This document shows, one piece after another, positions 15,918 to 24,774 of a stretch of 64,000 nt of DNA. Made by a program: the position numbers and the translations under genes. Below the pieces are notes generated by a model, which did no database searches, was not told the DNA's origin, and saw only the letters and a program-made list of their open reading frames with translations. Source of the stretch: an uncultured Ruminiclostridium sp. (lineage in GTDB: Bacteria; Bacillota; Clostridia; Oscillospirales; Acutalibacteraceae); assembly GCA_902490005.1 (NCBI GenBank), contig CABUCM010000004.1, positions 60,279 to 124,278 of the forward strand, written 5' to 3'. The first letter of the stretch is position 1, and the number at the start of each line of letters is the position of its first letter.

Positions 15918-17105
15918 TTATACGAGTTCGTTGATAAGCTGGCCGAGAATCTTGATCCCCTTTTCCAGCTGCTGGTCGGTGGGTGTGGAGAAATTGGTGC
16001 GGAAGCACTGGCAGGGCTGGCTTTCATCGGTTAAAAACGCGTTGCCTGGCACCACGCACACCTTGCGCAGCACCGCCTGCTTGCAGAAATCAGGCATATC
16101 CACCCCGTCGGGCAGGGTGCACCAAATGAACAGGCCGCCCTGGATGGGCTTATAGGTGATCTTCGGCAGCAGGTATTGGTCCATCAGGTCCATGGCGAAT
16201 CTTGCTTTTTTCCGATAAAGCTCCCGCAGGGACTGGAGATGGGCCGGATAATCGTATTTGGTCATAAACTCGTGGGCGATCATCTGGGCCAGAATGTTGG
16301 TGTGCACATCCTCGCCCTGCTTGCAGACGATCATTTTCTGGCATACCGGGGCGGGCCCGATGCAGTAGCCTACCCGGATCCCCGGGGCCAGCACCTTGGA
16401 GAAGGTGCCCGCGTACATCACCAGCCCATCCTCGTCAAAGCTTTTGACGCAGGGCAGGTCATCCCCCTCGATCCGCAGGTCGCCGTAGGGGTTATCCTCC
16501 AGAATCAGCACGCCGTAGCGTTTGGACAGCTCGTACAGCTTTTTCCGCTTCTCCAGGCTCATGGTGATGCCCGAGGGGTTTTGGAAATTGGGGATGGTGT
16601 AAATAAACTTAGCGGTGGGCTCTTCCTTTAAGGCGGTTTCCAGCGCCTCCATATTCATGCCGTCGTCATCCATGGGCACGCCCCGAAGCCGTACCCCATA
16701 GGAACGGAAAGAGTTTAAGGAGCCGATAAAGCTGGGGGCCTCGCAGATCACCACGTCTCCCGAATTGCACAGGGACTTGGTGAACAAATCCATCACCTGC
16801 TGGGCGCCGGAGGTGATAATCAGGTCGTCGAACGGCCGGCCCGCGTGATGAGTTTCTTTCATGTAAGCCTTCAGGGTTTCCCGCAGGGGCACATACCCCT
16901 CGGTCACGCTGTACTGCAGCGCGGCGATGGGGTTCTTCTCCAAAATGGAGGCGGTGATTTCCTCTATGGCCTGGGTAGGGAACGCGTCGGGGGACGGGTT
17001 CCCCGCGGACAGGGAGATGACCTCCGGGTCCGCCGCGTACTTGAAAATCTCACGGATCGCAGAAGGCTTCAGCGTCTGCACCCGGTCGGAAAATTTATAT
17101 TCCAT
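15918..17105 (-). CDS. PLP-dependent aminotransferase, fold type I (2-aminoadipate/aromatic type)
   Basis: A 395-aa class I/II aminotransferase. Landmarks: ISLSAGNPSPDAFP near residue 30, TSGAQQVMDLFTKSL (cofactor phosphate loop) near 100, IPNFQNPSGI with the Asn contacting the ring, and the PLP lysine in YAGTFSKVLAPGIRVGY near 235. The family includes LysN-like 2-aminoadipate transaminases and the aminotransferase half of MocR proteins; there is no DNA-binding domain here. The substrate is not readable. The start is uncertain: the ATG at 17105 is given, but GTG (17114) and TTG (17117) lie in frame just upstream and the ribosome site is poor for all three. It is first in the operon with trpS, and whether the enzyme acts on tryptophan is speculation. 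Confidence 0.88.
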   Translation of the reverse strand: MEYKFSDRVQTLKPSAIREIFKYAADPEVISLSAGNPSPDAFPTQAIEEITASILEKNPIAALQYSVTEGYVPLRETLKAYMKETHHAGRPFDDLIITSGAQQVMDLFTKSLCNSGDVVICEAPSFIGSLNSFRSYGVRLRGVPMDDDGMNMEALETALKEEPTAKFIYTIPNFQNPSGITMSLEKRKKLYELSKRYGVLILEDNPYGDLRIEGDDLPCVKSFDEDGLVMYAGTFSKVLAPGIRVGYCIGPAPVCQKMIVCKQGEDVHTNILAQMIAHEFMTKYDYPAHLQSLRELYRKKARFAMDLMDQYLLPKITYKPIQGGLFIWCTLPDGVDMPDFCKQAVLRKVCVVPGNAFLTDESQPCQCFRTNFSTPTDQQLEKGIKILGQLINELV

Positions 17106-17189
17106 TTTCTGCACCAACCTATCAAAAAATAATCGGCCGCGGGGGGCACTTCCCCAGACACGGGAAAAGCCGCCCCAAAGCTGTCTTTT

Positions 17190-17218
17190 ATTTTATCACA
17201 TTTTACAGGGTGAATCAA
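17190..17218 (-). promoter_or_regulatory. Putative promoter of the aminotransferase-trpS operon
   Basis: On the minus strand TTGATT (17213-17218), 17 bases, TAAAAT (17190-17195). The 310-base gap to clpB otherwise holds only AT-rich leader sequence, with a TATAAT at 17381-17386 about 30 bases before the clpB start. I see no CIRCE or CtsR-type repeat there. Confidence 0.5.
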
Positions 17219-17415
17219 TGGAAAACCCAAAGATCGGGGGCCGCCGATGGCGCCGGGAAAAAGAAAAAACGCCTATGGTGGTTTTCCACAAATTATGGGG
17301 AAAATAAAACACAAACTTTTTTATTAAAATAAGCAATTTACGCCATGTATTAATGAAATATTCACAATAACATGATAAAATATAATCAACTTAAGCATGA
17401 GGAGGCTTATTCATT

Positions 17416-20040
17416 ATGAATGCTCAAAAATTCACTCAGAAATCCCTTGAGGCCATTCAGGAGGCCCAAAATATAGCGTTGGAGCACAACAATATGCAAA
17501 TCGAGCAGGAGCACCTGGTCTGCGCCCTGCTGAAGCAAAACGACGGGCTGATCCCCCAGCTGATGAAAAAAATGGGGATCGAGCCGGATGCCCTGCTGCA
17601 CGCCGTGGCACAGCGGGTGGAGAGCCTGCCCGGGGTCACCGGGCCCGGCAGGGAAAGCGGGAAAATCTATGTTTCCGGCGATGTGGACCAAAACCTGATC
17701 GCCGCGGAGCGAGAAGCCGAACGGATGAAGGACGAATACGTTTCCGTGGAGCACATCATGCTGGCAATTTTGGAAAAGCCCAACGCCGGCATGAGCCGGA
17801 TTTTCCAGCAGTTCAATGTAAAGAAAGACCAGTTCTTGTCCGTTCTGGCCACGGTGAGGGGCAACACCCGGGTGACCAGCGACAGTCCGGAGGAAACCTA
17901 CGATTCCCTGTCCAAATACGGCCAGGACCTGGTGGAGCTGGCGAAAAACCATAAGCTGGACCCGGTGATCGGCCGCGATTCGGAGATTCGCAACGTGATC
18001 CGGATCCTTTCCCGGAAAACCAAAAACAACCCGGTGCTCATCGGCGAGCCCGGCGTGGGCAAAACCGCCATCGCCGAGGGGCTGGCCCTGCGGATCGTCC
18101 GGGGGGACGTGCCCAACAACCTGAAGGACCGGAAGCTGTTTTCCCTGGATATGGGCGCCCTGATCGCGGGCGCCAAGTTCCGGGGCGAGTTTGAGGAGAG
18201 GCTGAAGGCCGTGCTGGGCGAGGTGAAAAAAAGCGAGGGCAAAATTATTTTGTTCATCGACGAGCTGCACACCATTGTGGGGGCGGGCAAAACCGAGGGC
18301 TCCATGGACGCGGGCAACCTGTTAAAGCCCCTGCTTGCCCGGGGCGAGCTCCACTGTATCGGCGCCACCACCCTGGACGAATACCGGCAGTATATCGAAA
18401 AGGACCCGGCTTTGGAGCGGCGGTTCCAGCCTGTGCTGGTGGATGAGCCCTCTGTGGCGGATACCATCTCCATTTTGAGAGGGCTGAAAGAGCGGTACGA
18501 GGTGTTCCATGGGGTAAAAATCCAGGATCAGGCCCTGATCGCCGCCGCCACCCTGTCCAACCGGTATATTTCCGACCGGTTTCTGCCGGATAAGGCCATC
18601 GACCTGGTGGACGAGGCTTGTGCCATGGTCCGCACGGAGATCGACTCCATGCCCAGCGAGCTGGACGAAATTTCCCGGAAGATCATGCAGCTGGAAATCG
18701 AGGAGGCGGCCCTGAAAAAAGAGACGGACGCCCTTTCCCAGGAGCATTTGCAGGAGCTGCAAAAGGAGCTTGCGGAGCTCCGTTCCCAGTTTAAAGAGAT
18801 GAAGGCCAAATGGGAAAACGAGAAAGAGGCCATCGGCAAGGTGCAGAAGCTGCGGGAGGAGATCGACCAGGTGAACGGGGAGATCGAGAAGGCCGAGCGC
18901 AGCTACGATTTGAATAAGCTGGCCGAGCTGAAATACGGCCGCCTGCCGGCCCTGCAAAAGGAGCTTCAGGAGGAAGAACGCCTGGCGGAAGAGGGCCAGA
19001 ACAACACCAACCTGCTTCACGACAGGGTCACCGACGAGGAAATCGCCAAGATCGTGGGCCGGTGGACCGGCATCCCGGTTTCCAAGCTGATGGAGGGCGA
19101 GCGGGATAAGCTGCTTCGGCTGGAGGATATTCTTCACCAGCGGGTCATCGGCCAGGACGAGGCGGTGGAAAAGGTCACCGAGGCCATTCTGCGTTCCCGG
19201 GCGGGCATTCAGGACCCGGACCGTCCTATCGGTTCCTTCCTGTTTTTGGGCCCTACCGGCGTGGGCAAAACCGAGCTTGCCAAGGCCCTTGCCCAAACCC
19301 TGTTTGACGACGAGCGAAACATGGTCCGGATCGACATGACCGAATATATGGAAAAGTATTCTGTCTCCCGGCTGGTGGGGGCGCCTCCCGGCTATGTGGG
19401 CTATGAGGAGGGCGGCCAGCTGACCGAAGCGGTGCGCCGGCATCCCTATTCCGTGGTGCTGTTCGACGAGGTGGAAAAAGCTCATCCTGATGTGTTCAAT
19501 ATCTTGCTTCAGGTGCTGGACGACGGGCGGATCACCGACTCTCAGGGCCGGACGGTGGACTTTAAAAACACCATTATCATCTTGACCTCTAACCTGGGCT
19601 CCAACTATATTTTGGAGGGTATCGGCCAGGATGGCCAGATCAGCGAGGAAGCCAGAGACATGGTGGAGGGCCTGCTGAAACAGCAGTTCCGCCCGGAATT
19701 TTTGAACCGGCTGGACGATATCGTGTTCTACAAACCCCTGACCAAGGAGGAGATCACCAAGATCGTGGACCTGATGATTGTGGACCTGCAGAAGCGCCTG
19801 GAGGAAAAGCAGCTCACCGTGGAGCTGACCCAGGCCGCCAAGGATTACGTGGTGGACAGCGGCTACGACCCGGTTTACGGCGCCCGTCCCCTCCGCAGGT
19901 TCCTGCAGAGCAAGGTGGAAACCGCCATTGCCAAGGCCATTATTTCCAGGGACCTCAGGCCCCGCACCCACCTAGTGGTGGATTACGACGGCAATACCTT
20001 GACGGTGGAGCCGGTAACCATCATGGCAAAGGAAAGCTAA
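17416..20040 (+). CDS. clpB: ATP-dependent disaggregase ClpB
   Basis: This Hsp100 chaperone threads aggregated proteins through its hexamer pore together with DnaK/DnaJ/GrpE, all encoded at 39-44 kb. The 874-aa product has an N-terminal Clp domain (about 1-150), a first AAA+ module with [14 protein letters not shown] near 213 and [12 protein letters not shown], a long coiled-coil middle domain (about 410-530, heptad-rich with many Glu/Lys), and a second AAA+ module with [14 protein letters not shown] near 613 and pore loop GYVGYEEGG. The coiled-coil middle domain separates it from ClpC and ClpA. The ATG follows GAGGAGG. It is a single gene ending in a strong terminator. Confidence 0.96.
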   Translation: MNAQKFTQKSLEAIQEAQNIALEHNNMQIEQEHLVCALLKQNDGLIPQLMKKMGIEPDALLHAVAQRVESLPGVTGPGRESGKIYVSGDVDQNLIAAEREAERMKDEYVSVEHIMLAILEKPNAGMSRIFQQFNVKKDQFLSVLATVRGNTRVTSDSPEETYDSLSKYGQDLVELAKNHKLDPVIGRDSEIRNVIRILSRKTKNNPVLIGEPGVGKTAIAEGLALRIVRGDVPNNLKDRKLFSLDMGALIAGAKFRGEFEERLKAVLGEVKKSEGKIILFIDELHTIVGAGKTEGSMDAGNLLKPLLARGELHCIGATTLDEYRQYIEKDPALERRFQPVLVDEPSVADTISILRGLKERYEVFHGVKIQDQALIAAATLSNRYISDRFLPDKAIDLVDEACAMVRTEIDSMPSELDEISRKIMQLEIEEAALKKETDALSQEHLQELQKELAELRSQFKEMKAKWENEKEAIGKVQKLREEIDQVNGEIEKAERSYDLNKLAELKYGRLPALQKELQEEERLAEEGQNNTNLLHDRVTDEEIAKIVGRWTGIPVSKLMEGERDKLLRLEDILHQRVIGQDEAVEKVTEAILRSRAGIQDPDRPIGSFLFLGPTGVGKTELAKALAQTLFDDERNMVRIDMTEYMEKYSVSRLVGAPPGYVGYEEGGQLTEAVRRHPYSVVLFDEVEKAHPDVFNILLQVLDDGRITDSQGRTVDFKNTIIILTSNLGSNYILEGIGQDGQISEEARDMVEGLLKQQFRPEFLNRLDDIVFYKPLTKEEITKIVDLMIVDLQKRLEEKQLTVELTQAAKDYVVDSGYDPVYGARPLRRFLQSKVETAIAKAIISRDLRPRTHLVVDYDGNTLTVEPVTIMAKES

Positions 20041-20077
20041 GAGAGCCAAAAATAAAAAGCAAAGGCCCCGAAAAGAC

Positions 20078-20109
20078 AAAGGCCCCCGCGAATAGCGGGG
20101 GCCTTTTTG
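20078..20109 (+). terminator. Intrinsic terminator of clpB
   Basis: AAAGGCCCCCGC and GCGGGGGCCTTT form a perfect 12-bp stem followed by further T residues. Confidence 0.9.
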
Positions 20110-20180
20110 TATTTTGGAATCCCGGTACAGGGACGGGAACGAAAAGGGAATTGCATAGGGGTTCGCGCTGGGAAAGACGG

Positions 20181-20849
20181 TTAGCTGAAGGACGGCGGCG
20201 TGACGTCGGTTTTCGGGAACGGGCTGTCCGCGGGCGACGGCTCGGACATGCTGAAATACATCTTTGCCGCCTTGGTGGTCCCAAAATCCCGGTTGGAGCC
20301 AGTGTTCTGCACTTTATTGAACGCCTCCCGGAACATAGCGTTGTGGGCTTCCTCCCGGTTCAGCAGAAAATCGATGGTTTCCTTGACCTTTTTGTCGTTG
20401 ATTTGCCGGTACAGGTATTCATAAACCACCTTGGCCCGCTGCTCGGAGGCAATATTGGAAAGAAGATCCGCGCAGAGATCCCCGGTGACGGTAACATAGT
20501 CGCCGGTCCAGGAATAGCCGGAGGCATTGATTAGGCCGGGGTTCAGCCCCAAAAGCACATGAGACTGAATCTCTCCCGCGGGGACGCTGGCGGCGTCAAC
20601 GTCATGGCCGTTGAGAAGGCTAATGGTTTGGGCCACCATTTCCATGTGGCCCAGTTCTTCCGCGGCGATGTCCAGAAATAGATCTTTAATTTCCGGGTCC
20701 TTGATACGAAAGCTTTGGGACATATACTGCAAGGCGGCCTTTAATTCGCCGTTGGCGCCTCCAAGCTGTTCTTGAAGTAGAGCGGCGTATTGTGGGTTTG
20801 GACTGTCTACGGCAACGGGATGAAATAGCATTTTTTCATGTTTAAACAT
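20181..20849 (-). CDS. Manganese catalase family protein (CotJC/YdbD-like)
   Basis: A 222-aa ferritin-like protein. The di-manganese ligands expected for the family are visible: Glu in GELKAALQYM (near 35), E-x2-H in AAEELGHMEM (near 70), Glu in ASEQRAKVVYEYLY (near 148), and E-x2-H in NREEAHNAMF (near 183). It should convert hydrogen peroxide to water and oxygen without haem, useful in an oxygen-sensitive organism. Length lies between the spore-coat CotJC (about 190 aa) and longer manganese catalases. The tail, rich in Ser/Pro (MSEPSPADSPF), is typical of the CotJC/YjqC group. The ATG at 20849 follows GTGAGG. No cotJA or cotJB lies next to it, so a spore-coat role is not supported here. Confidence 0.88.
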   Translation of the reverse strand: MFKHEKMLFHPVAVDSPNPQYAALLQEQLGGANGELKAALQYMSQSFRIKDPEIKDLFLDIAAEELGHMEMVAQTISLLNGHDVDAASVPAGEIQSHVLLGLNPGLINASGYSWTGDYVTVTGDLCADLLSNIASEQRAKVVYEYLYRQINDKKVKETIDFLLNREEAHNAMFREAFNKVQNTGSNRDFGTTKAAKMYFSMSEPSPADSPFPKTDVTPPSFS

Positions 20850-20892
20850 AGAATAACCTCACTTTCTAACCATAGTATTTCAGGTTATCCTA

Positions 20893-20922
20893 ATGATATT
20901 CAGGAAAGGAGCCGGCTTTCAA
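20893..20922 (-). promoter_or_regulatory. Putative promoter of the manganese catalase
   Basis: On the minus strand TTGAAA (20917-20922), 18 bases, TATCAT (20893-20898). The rest of the 291-base gap to the TspO gene contains a TATAAT at 21096-21101 on the plus strand and no recognisable regulatory RNA. Confidence 0.45.
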
Positions 20923-21140
20923 TCCGTAAAATTAGAAAAATGACATATCGAAAACGCAAGGGCGGCCTTTGCGCGATGATAGGAGCTGGAAAAGGCTAAG
21001 TTATCAATGGCTTCCGGGCGGTGGGCAGGAAACCTTTATCTCCCAAAACATTTCAAGACTGAAACCGCTCAACAGAAAACGGCTATGGCGCGATGTATAA
21101 TCATTCCAGTTTACACATATCTTAACTTGGGTGATGATAT

Positions 21141-21614
21141 ATGAATAAACGTGCATTGAAAGCTTACGCCTTTTGGATTCTTTTTGTGGAGGCGGTGGGC
21201 GGTCTGTCGGGATGGCTGACCCGGCAGGGCGTGGAAATTTACAATGAAACCATTAAACAGCCGCCGTTGTCCCCGCCTAGTATCGTGTTCCCTATCGTTT
21301 GGAGTATTCTTTTTGCCCTTATGGGCATTGGGGCGGCGCGGATATACTTGGCCCCGACGGCGAAAGCGAAGCCCCGAAGCCTGGGGCTGTTTTTCACACA
21401 GCTGGCCTTCAATTTCCTGTGGACCATTATTTTCTTTAATCTGCAGGCCTTTGATTTCGCTTTTTTCTGGCTGCTGGCCCTTTGGGGACTGATTCTGTGG
21501 ATGATAATTTCTTTTTATAAGGTGGATAAACCAGCCGCATGGCTGCAGGTGCCGTATCTGTTATGGGTGGCGTTCGCGGGCTACCTGAACCTGGGGGTAT
21601 GGCTGCTAAACTGA
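21141..21614 (+). CDS. TspO/MBR family membrane protein
   Basis: A 157-aa protein with five membrane helices and the aromatic-rich pattern of the TspO/translocator family: SGWLTRQGVEIYN near 24, QPPLSPPSIVFPIVWSILF (the Pro-rich loop before helix 2) near 40, FFTQLAFNFLWTIIFF near 85, and LLWVAFAGYLNLGVWLLN at the C-terminus. Members bind porphyrins and related tetrapyrroles and take part in stress signalling; the bacterial role is not settled. The ATG is preceded by GGGTGATG. It is a single gene, followed by a long gene-free region. Its neighbour, the manganese catalase, is divergently transcribed, which fits a shared stress theme but proves nothing. Confidence 0.9.
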   Translation: MNKRALKAYAFWILFVEAVGGLSGWLTRQGVEIYNETIKQPPLSPPSIVFPIVWSILFALMGIGAARIYLAPTAKAKPRSLGLFFTQLAFNFLWTIIFFNLQAFDFAFFWLLALWGLILWMIISFYKVDKPAAWLQVPYLLWVAFAGYLNLGVWLLN

Positions 21615-21760
21615 TAGCCCAGGTCCTTGGATAGATACTGGGAGCAAAATTTTTGCGTAACAATAAAGCTGTGCGAAAATTTGATATGCCAAAGTGGGGT
21701 TGCCCTTTCATCTTCAGGTGTAGCTTTGCCTTTCATAAAGGGTCAATTTAACCCCCAAAA

Positions 21761-21801
21761 CAGAGAAGCCGCCATATCTTGGCGGCTTCTCTGTTTTTTT
21801 T
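21761..21801 (+). terminator. Strong intrinsic terminator downstream of the TspO gene
   Basis: A perfect 13-bp stem, CAGAGAAGCCGCC with GGCGGCTTCTCTG, then eight T. It lies about 145 bases past the stop codon. Confidence 0.9.
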
Positions 21802-21812
21802 GTTAACGGAAA

Positions 21813-22230
21813 CCACCGGGTCTGTCGGTGGAGGAATCCCGGAAAAAAGCTTTAGCTTTAAGCGTCGAGCGAAGCGAGCTGCTAACAGCCAGCCTTACGA
21901 TGAAGGAAAGCTTCCGTTAGAATGGGGATTCGCCCGTTTACGGGCAGTGGGGCAGGTGATGCAAGTGAAGTAAATTTCAGTGCGTCTTGAGACGCTTGTC
22001 GGTAATAAGCCCTTATAGGGCTTACTCAAGCCACCGGCTTTGCCGGTGGTTATGACTTGGAGGAAGCACTGGCAAAAAATACCCGCTTTAGCGCGGGCGC
22101 AAAAGAAAACACACCTCACAAAGTGAGGCGCGCGATTTGCGTGCAGGCTCAGCCTGCTGGGTTACCTTGACAAAAAATACCTGTTTCAGCGCGGGCGCAA
22201 AAGAAAACACACCTCACAAAGTGAGGTGTG
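21813..22230. repeat. Gene-free array of about ten short hairpins
   Basis: About 420 bases with no credible gene contain a series of short perfect hairpins, most with 3-7 base loops: CCACCG/CGGTGG (21813-21831), GGAA/TTCC (21905), GCCCG/CGGGC (21932-21945), GCGTC/GACGC (21982-21995), TAAGCCC/GGGCTTA (22006-22024), CCACCGGC/GCCGGTGG (22031-22049), CCCGC/GCGGG (22082-22097), CCTCAC/GTGAGG (22114-22128), GCAGGC/GCCTGC (22143-22157) and CACACCTCAC/GTGAGGTGTG (22208-22230). The CCACCG palindrome occurs twice. The pattern resembles REP/MITE-type sequence or the folded ends of IS200/IS605-type elements, but no transposase remnant is seen. Confidence 0.7.
22073..22226. repeat. 56-bp direct repeat, two copies 98 bp apart
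   Basis: Positions 22073-22128 and 22171-22226 are identical except for three substitutions near the start. Each copy contains the CxxGC...GCGGG motif, an AAAAGAAAAC A-rich tract and the CCTCAC/GTGAGG hairpin. Two copies with a non-identical 42-base spacer do not make a CRISPR array. Confidence 0.8.
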
Positions 22231-22255
22231 CGACTTGGGTACGGCAACTTGCCGC

Positions 22256-22278
22256 TGGTCGGAGTGAAGGGACTCGAA
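22256..22278 (-). other. Duplicated 3' end of tRNA-Pro (possible attachment-site remnant)
   Basis: These 23 bases match the 3' terminal 23 bases of the tRNA-Pro gene (22436-22458) with one mismatch, in the same orientation and 180 bases downstream of the tRNA 3' end. The match covers CCA, the acceptor 3' strand and part of the T arm, then stops. Displaced tRNA 3' ends are a typical mark of integrase-mediated insertion, but no integrase gene is present; the remnant could equally come from loss of a tandem tRNA copy. Confidence 0.6.
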
Positions 22279-22393
22279 GGCGGCCCTTTTGCACATGGCG
22301 TTCCGCCAGTCCCTCATTCTGCCTTTTCGGCTTCTTTCTCTATCAGGTTCTCCCTACTTGCTCTCGGGGGTTCTTCGTCTGCCCCCCTCGCGC

Positions 22394-22436
22394 AAAAAAA
22401 GCACCGCCCACGCTGGCGCGTGATCGGTGCTTTTTT
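22394..22436 (-). terminator. Terminator of tRNA-Pro
   Basis: AAAAAAGCACCG and CGGTGCTTTTTT enclose an inner CACGC/GCGTG stem; on the minus strand seven T follow. It starts at the very end of the tRNA gene. Confidence 0.8.
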
Positions 22437-22511
22437 GGTCGGAGTGAAGGGATTCGAACCCCCGGCATCCTGCTCCCAAAGCAGGCGCGCTACCAACTGC
22501 GCTACACCCCG
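22436..22511 (-). tRNA. tRNA-Pro (anticodon TGG)
   Basis: Read on the minus strand the 76 bases fold as a full cloverleaf: acceptor CGGGGTG pairs with CACTCCG (one G-T), the D arm contains AGTTGGTAGCGC, the anticodon stem CCTGC/GCAGG closes the loop TTTGGGA with anticodon TGG, and the T arm contains GGTTCGAATCC. CCA is encoded. The C1-G72 pair and this anticodon identify a proline tRNA. It is transcribed alone and followed by a terminator. Confidence 0.95.
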
Positions 22512-22635
22512 TTTTGTTTTTAAAAGCTGTTTTGTGAAAAACGCATCCGCGGCAAGGTTTCTCACCAGACAGCTTTCTTATTATATGCAATCCTTGTGAA
22601 AATGTCAAGGGACGGGGATAAATCCCAGGATTTCA

Positions 22636-22670
22636 TTGACTTTTTTCCTTGGCTGGATTACTATTATAAA
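22636..22670 (+). promoter_or_regulatory. Possible promoter of glyS
   Basis: TTGACT (22636-22641) precedes TATTAT/TATAAA (22662-22670). The 20-base spacing is longer than ideal, so the exact boxes are uncertain. No T-box elements (no GGTGG-type antiterminator sequence) are seen in the leader. Confidence 0.35.
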
Positions 22671-22704
22671 GTATCGAAAAATTTAGTTTAGGGGGAAATT
22701 CCTT

Positions 22705-24081
22705 ATGATGCCCAACAGTGAAAAAACCATGGAAAAAGTCGTCGGCCTGTGCAAAAACCGCGGCTTTGTTTATTCCGGTTCCGAAATATACGGCGGCCTT
22801 TCCAACACATGGGACTACGGCCCGTTAGGAGTGGAATTTAAAAATAACGTGAAAAACGCCTGGCATAAAAAGTTTGTTCAGGAGAATCCCTATAACGTGG
22901 CCTTGGATTCCGCGATTCTGATGAATCCCCAGGTATGGGTGGCTTCCGGCCATGTGGGCGGCTTTTCCGACCCGCTGATGGACTGTAAGGACTGCAAAAC
23001 CCGCCACCGCGCGGATAAGCTCATTGAGGACGCCGGCGGCGACGCCAACGGCATGACCTTTGAGCAGATGAGCGATTACATCAAAGGCCACGGCATCACC
23101 TGCCCGGAATGCGGCTCCGCCAATTTTACCGAGATCCGCAAATTCAACCTGATGTTCAAAACCTTTCAGGGCGTTACCGAGGACGCGAAAAATGAAATTT
23201 TCCTCCGGCCGGAAACCGCCCAGGGCATCTTTGTGAATTTTGCCAATATCCAGCGCACCACCAGAAGAAAGCTGCCTTTCGGCGTCTGCCAAATCGGAAA
23301 ATCCTTCCGCAACGAGATTACCCCCGGCAACTTTACCTTCCGCACCCGGGAGTTTGAACAAATGGAGCTGGAATTCTTCTGCAAGCCGGATACGGACCTG
23401 GAATGGTTCTATTATTGGAAGGATTACTGCAAAAATTGGCTGCTCTCCTTGGGAATGAAAGAGGAAAACATGCGCCTGAGAGACCATGAGAAGGAAGAGC
23501 TTTCCTTCTACTCCAAGGCTACCACGGATATCGAGTACCTATTCCCCTTCGGCTGGGGCGAGCTTTGGGGCATCGCCGACCGGACTAACTACGACCTGAA
23601 GCAGCACCAGGACCACTCTGGAAAAAGCCTGGAATATTTCGACCCCGCCGACAATACCCGGTATATCCCTTATGTGGTGGAGCCCTCCCTGGGCGCGGAC
23701 CGTGTGGCCTTGGCGTTTTTGTGCGAGGCCTATGACGAGGAGGAAGTGGGCGAAAAGGATACCCGCGTGGTGATGCACCTCCATCCGGCGCTGGCCCCCT
23801 ATAAGTGCGCGGTTTTGCCCCTGTCCAAGAAGCTGAACGAAAACGCCGAAAAGGTTTATCATATGCTCCAAAAGCATTTTATGGTGGAATATGACGACGC
23901 CGGTTCCATTGGCAAGCGCTACCGCCGCCAGGACGAAATCGGCACCCCCTTCTGCCTGACCTATGACTTTGATTCTGAAACCGACGGCTGCGTTACCATC
24001 CGGGACCGCGACACCATGGCCCAGGAGCGCGTTGCTATCGACCGCCTGGTAGAATATATAGAGGCCAGGCTGGAATTCTAA
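22705..24081 (+). CDS. glyS: Glycine--tRNA ligase, dimeric type
   Basis: A class II synthetase charging tRNA-Gly, of the alpha2 (eukaryote-like) type rather than the alpha2-beta2 type. The 458-aa product has [19 protein letters not shown] (motif 1 region) near residue 20, CKDCKTRH and CPECGS Cys pairs (near 95 and 132), motif 2 [20 protein letters not shown] near 208, and motif 3 [15 protein letters not shown] near 325. The C-terminal anticodon-binding domain is complete. Two ATG codons in a row (22705, 22708) follow AGGGGG; either may start the protein. It is a single gene with its own terminator. Confidence 0.96.
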   Translation: MMPNSEKTMEKVVGLCKNRGFVYSGSEIYGGLSNTWDYGPLGVEFKNNVKNAWHKKFVQENPYNVALDSAILMNPQVWVASGHVGGFSDPLMDCKDCKTRHRADKLIEDAGGDANGMTFEQMSDYIKGHGITCPECGSANFTEIRKFNLMFKTFQGVTEDAKNEIFLRPETAQGIFVNFANIQRTTRRKLPFGVCQIGKSFRNEITPGNFTFRTREFEQMELEFFCKPDTDLEWFYYWKDYCKNWLLSLGMKEENMRLRDHEKEELSFYSKATTDIEYLFPFGWGELWGIADRTNYDLKQHQDHSGKSLEYFDPADNTRYIPYVVEPSLGADRVALAFLCEAYDEEEVGEKDTRVVMHLHPALAPYKCAVLPLSKKLNENAEKVYHMLQKHFMVEYDDAGSIGKRYRRQDEIGTPFCLTYDFDSETDGCVTIRDRDTMAQERVAIDRLVEYIEARLEF

Positions 24082-24091
24082 AAAAGCGTGA

Positions 24092-24126
24092 AAAAAGGCC
24101 CATCCGAATAGCGGATGGGCCTTTTT
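24092..24126 (+). terminator. Intrinsic terminator of glyS
   Basis: AAAAGGCCCATCCG and CGGATGGGCCTTTT form a perfect stem. The A-rich side also allows it to serve the convergent GNAT gene. Confidence 0.9.
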
Positions 24127-24147
24127 GGAGCAGCCGGGCCTTGTAAA

Positions 24148-24597
24148 TTAATCAGAAAGCCTTTTTTCCAGGTACACCATATCCACAAGCTGTTTTCCTC
24201 CCTCAAAGATAGGCTTTTCATAGTTGTCCAAAAAGAAATTGGGCACCCGGTGGGAAACGTGAAACCCGCATTTTTCATAAAAAGGGATGGTGAGGGGGCT
24301 GTCTCCGGTGCCCACCAAAAGCCGGTGGCACCGTCCCTGATACCGCCGGCACACAAAGGCCACCATCTGTTTTCCATAGCCCTGGTTCTGGGCGCCGGGG
24401 GCGGTAGCGAGGTTTTTGATTTCGAAAACCCGGTCCCCCTCCCTGGTGACCACGCACACGGTTTTGACCCCGTTGTCAAACAGGACGAAAAGCTCGCCCC
24501 GGCCTAAATAGCGGTCGATCATCGATTCCTGTTCATCCCCCAGAAGCAGAAGCTCTAAATAGTCTTTTTTATTTTTTGTGATTTTTTGAATTTCCAT
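24148..24597 (-). CDS. GNAT family N-acetyltransferase
   Basis: A 149-aa cytoplasmic acetyl-CoA-dependent transferase. The core motif A is present as NLATAPGAQNQGYGKQMVAF (about residues 62-81), with the pyrophosphate-binding Q-x-x-G-x-G variant QNQGYG. FYEKCGF near 105 is the usual motif B end. The substrate is unknown: protein N-termini, amines and antibiotics are all possible. The ATG at 24597 lies at the edge of a very AT-rich region that must hold its promoter. It is convergent with glyS. Confidence 0.85.
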   Translation of the reverse strand: MEIQKITKNKKDYLELLLLGDEQESMIDRYLGRGELFVLFDNGVKTVCVVTREGDRVFEIKNLATAPGAQNQGYGKQMVAFVCRRYQGRCHRLLVGTGDSPLTIPFYEKCGFHVSHRVPNFFLDNYEKPIFEGGKQLVDMVYLEKRLSD

Positions 24598-24742
24598 AAA
24601 ACCTCTCTAAAATAAATACAAATTGTATTAATCGATAAGTATATTTGTTTTGGTATAAATAATAGCCGCTAAAATTATTTGTATTTGTAATATAAATAAA
24701 AAATATTACAATAAGGATAATAAATAAAATACGGTGAAACTG
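24598..24742. promoter_or_regulatory. AT-rich island with inverted repeats upstream of the GNAT gene
   Basis: A 145-base region made up almost entirely of A and T, in contrast to the surrounding sequence. It contains a 27-base dyad TTGTAATAT-N9-ATATTACAA (24685-24711) and AATAC-N5-GTATT (24616-24630). It lies between the rsmE terminator and the GNAT start, so it must include the GNAT promoter; several TATAAT-like strings make the exact boxes unclear. The dyads look like repressor sites. Confidence 0.5.
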
Positions 24743-24774
24743 AAAAACGGATAAGCGGCAGCTTATCCGTTTTT
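24743..24774 (-). terminator. Intrinsic terminator of rsmE, overlapping its stop codon
   Basis: AAAAACGGATAAGC and GCTTATCCGTTTTT form a perfect 14-bp stem around GGCA. The stop codon of rsmE lies in the first bases of the hairpin. Confidence 0.85.

Noticed and set aside
17224..17415. CtsR or CIRCE site upstream of clpB
   Set aside because: No GGTCAAA-type direct repeat and no TTAGCACTC dyad can be found there.
20850..21140. Possible riboswitch between the catalase and TspO genes
   Set aside because: A CGCAA/TTGCG pairing is present, but no sequence core of any riboswitch class I know, and no expression platform.
22073..22226. Possible CRISPR array
   Set aside because: Only two 56-bp copies with a 42-base spacer, no cas genes and no further repeats.
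22137..22599. Plus-strand open frames across the tRNA-Pro gene, with translations like GVKGFEPPASCSQSRRATNC
   Set aside because: This peptide is the well-known artefact of translating the reverse complement of a tRNA gene; the region is RNA-coding and hairpin-rich.
22512..22704. Possible T-box leader before glyS
   Set aside because: No specifier stem, no AGGGTGG-type T-box sequence and no terminator between promoter and start.
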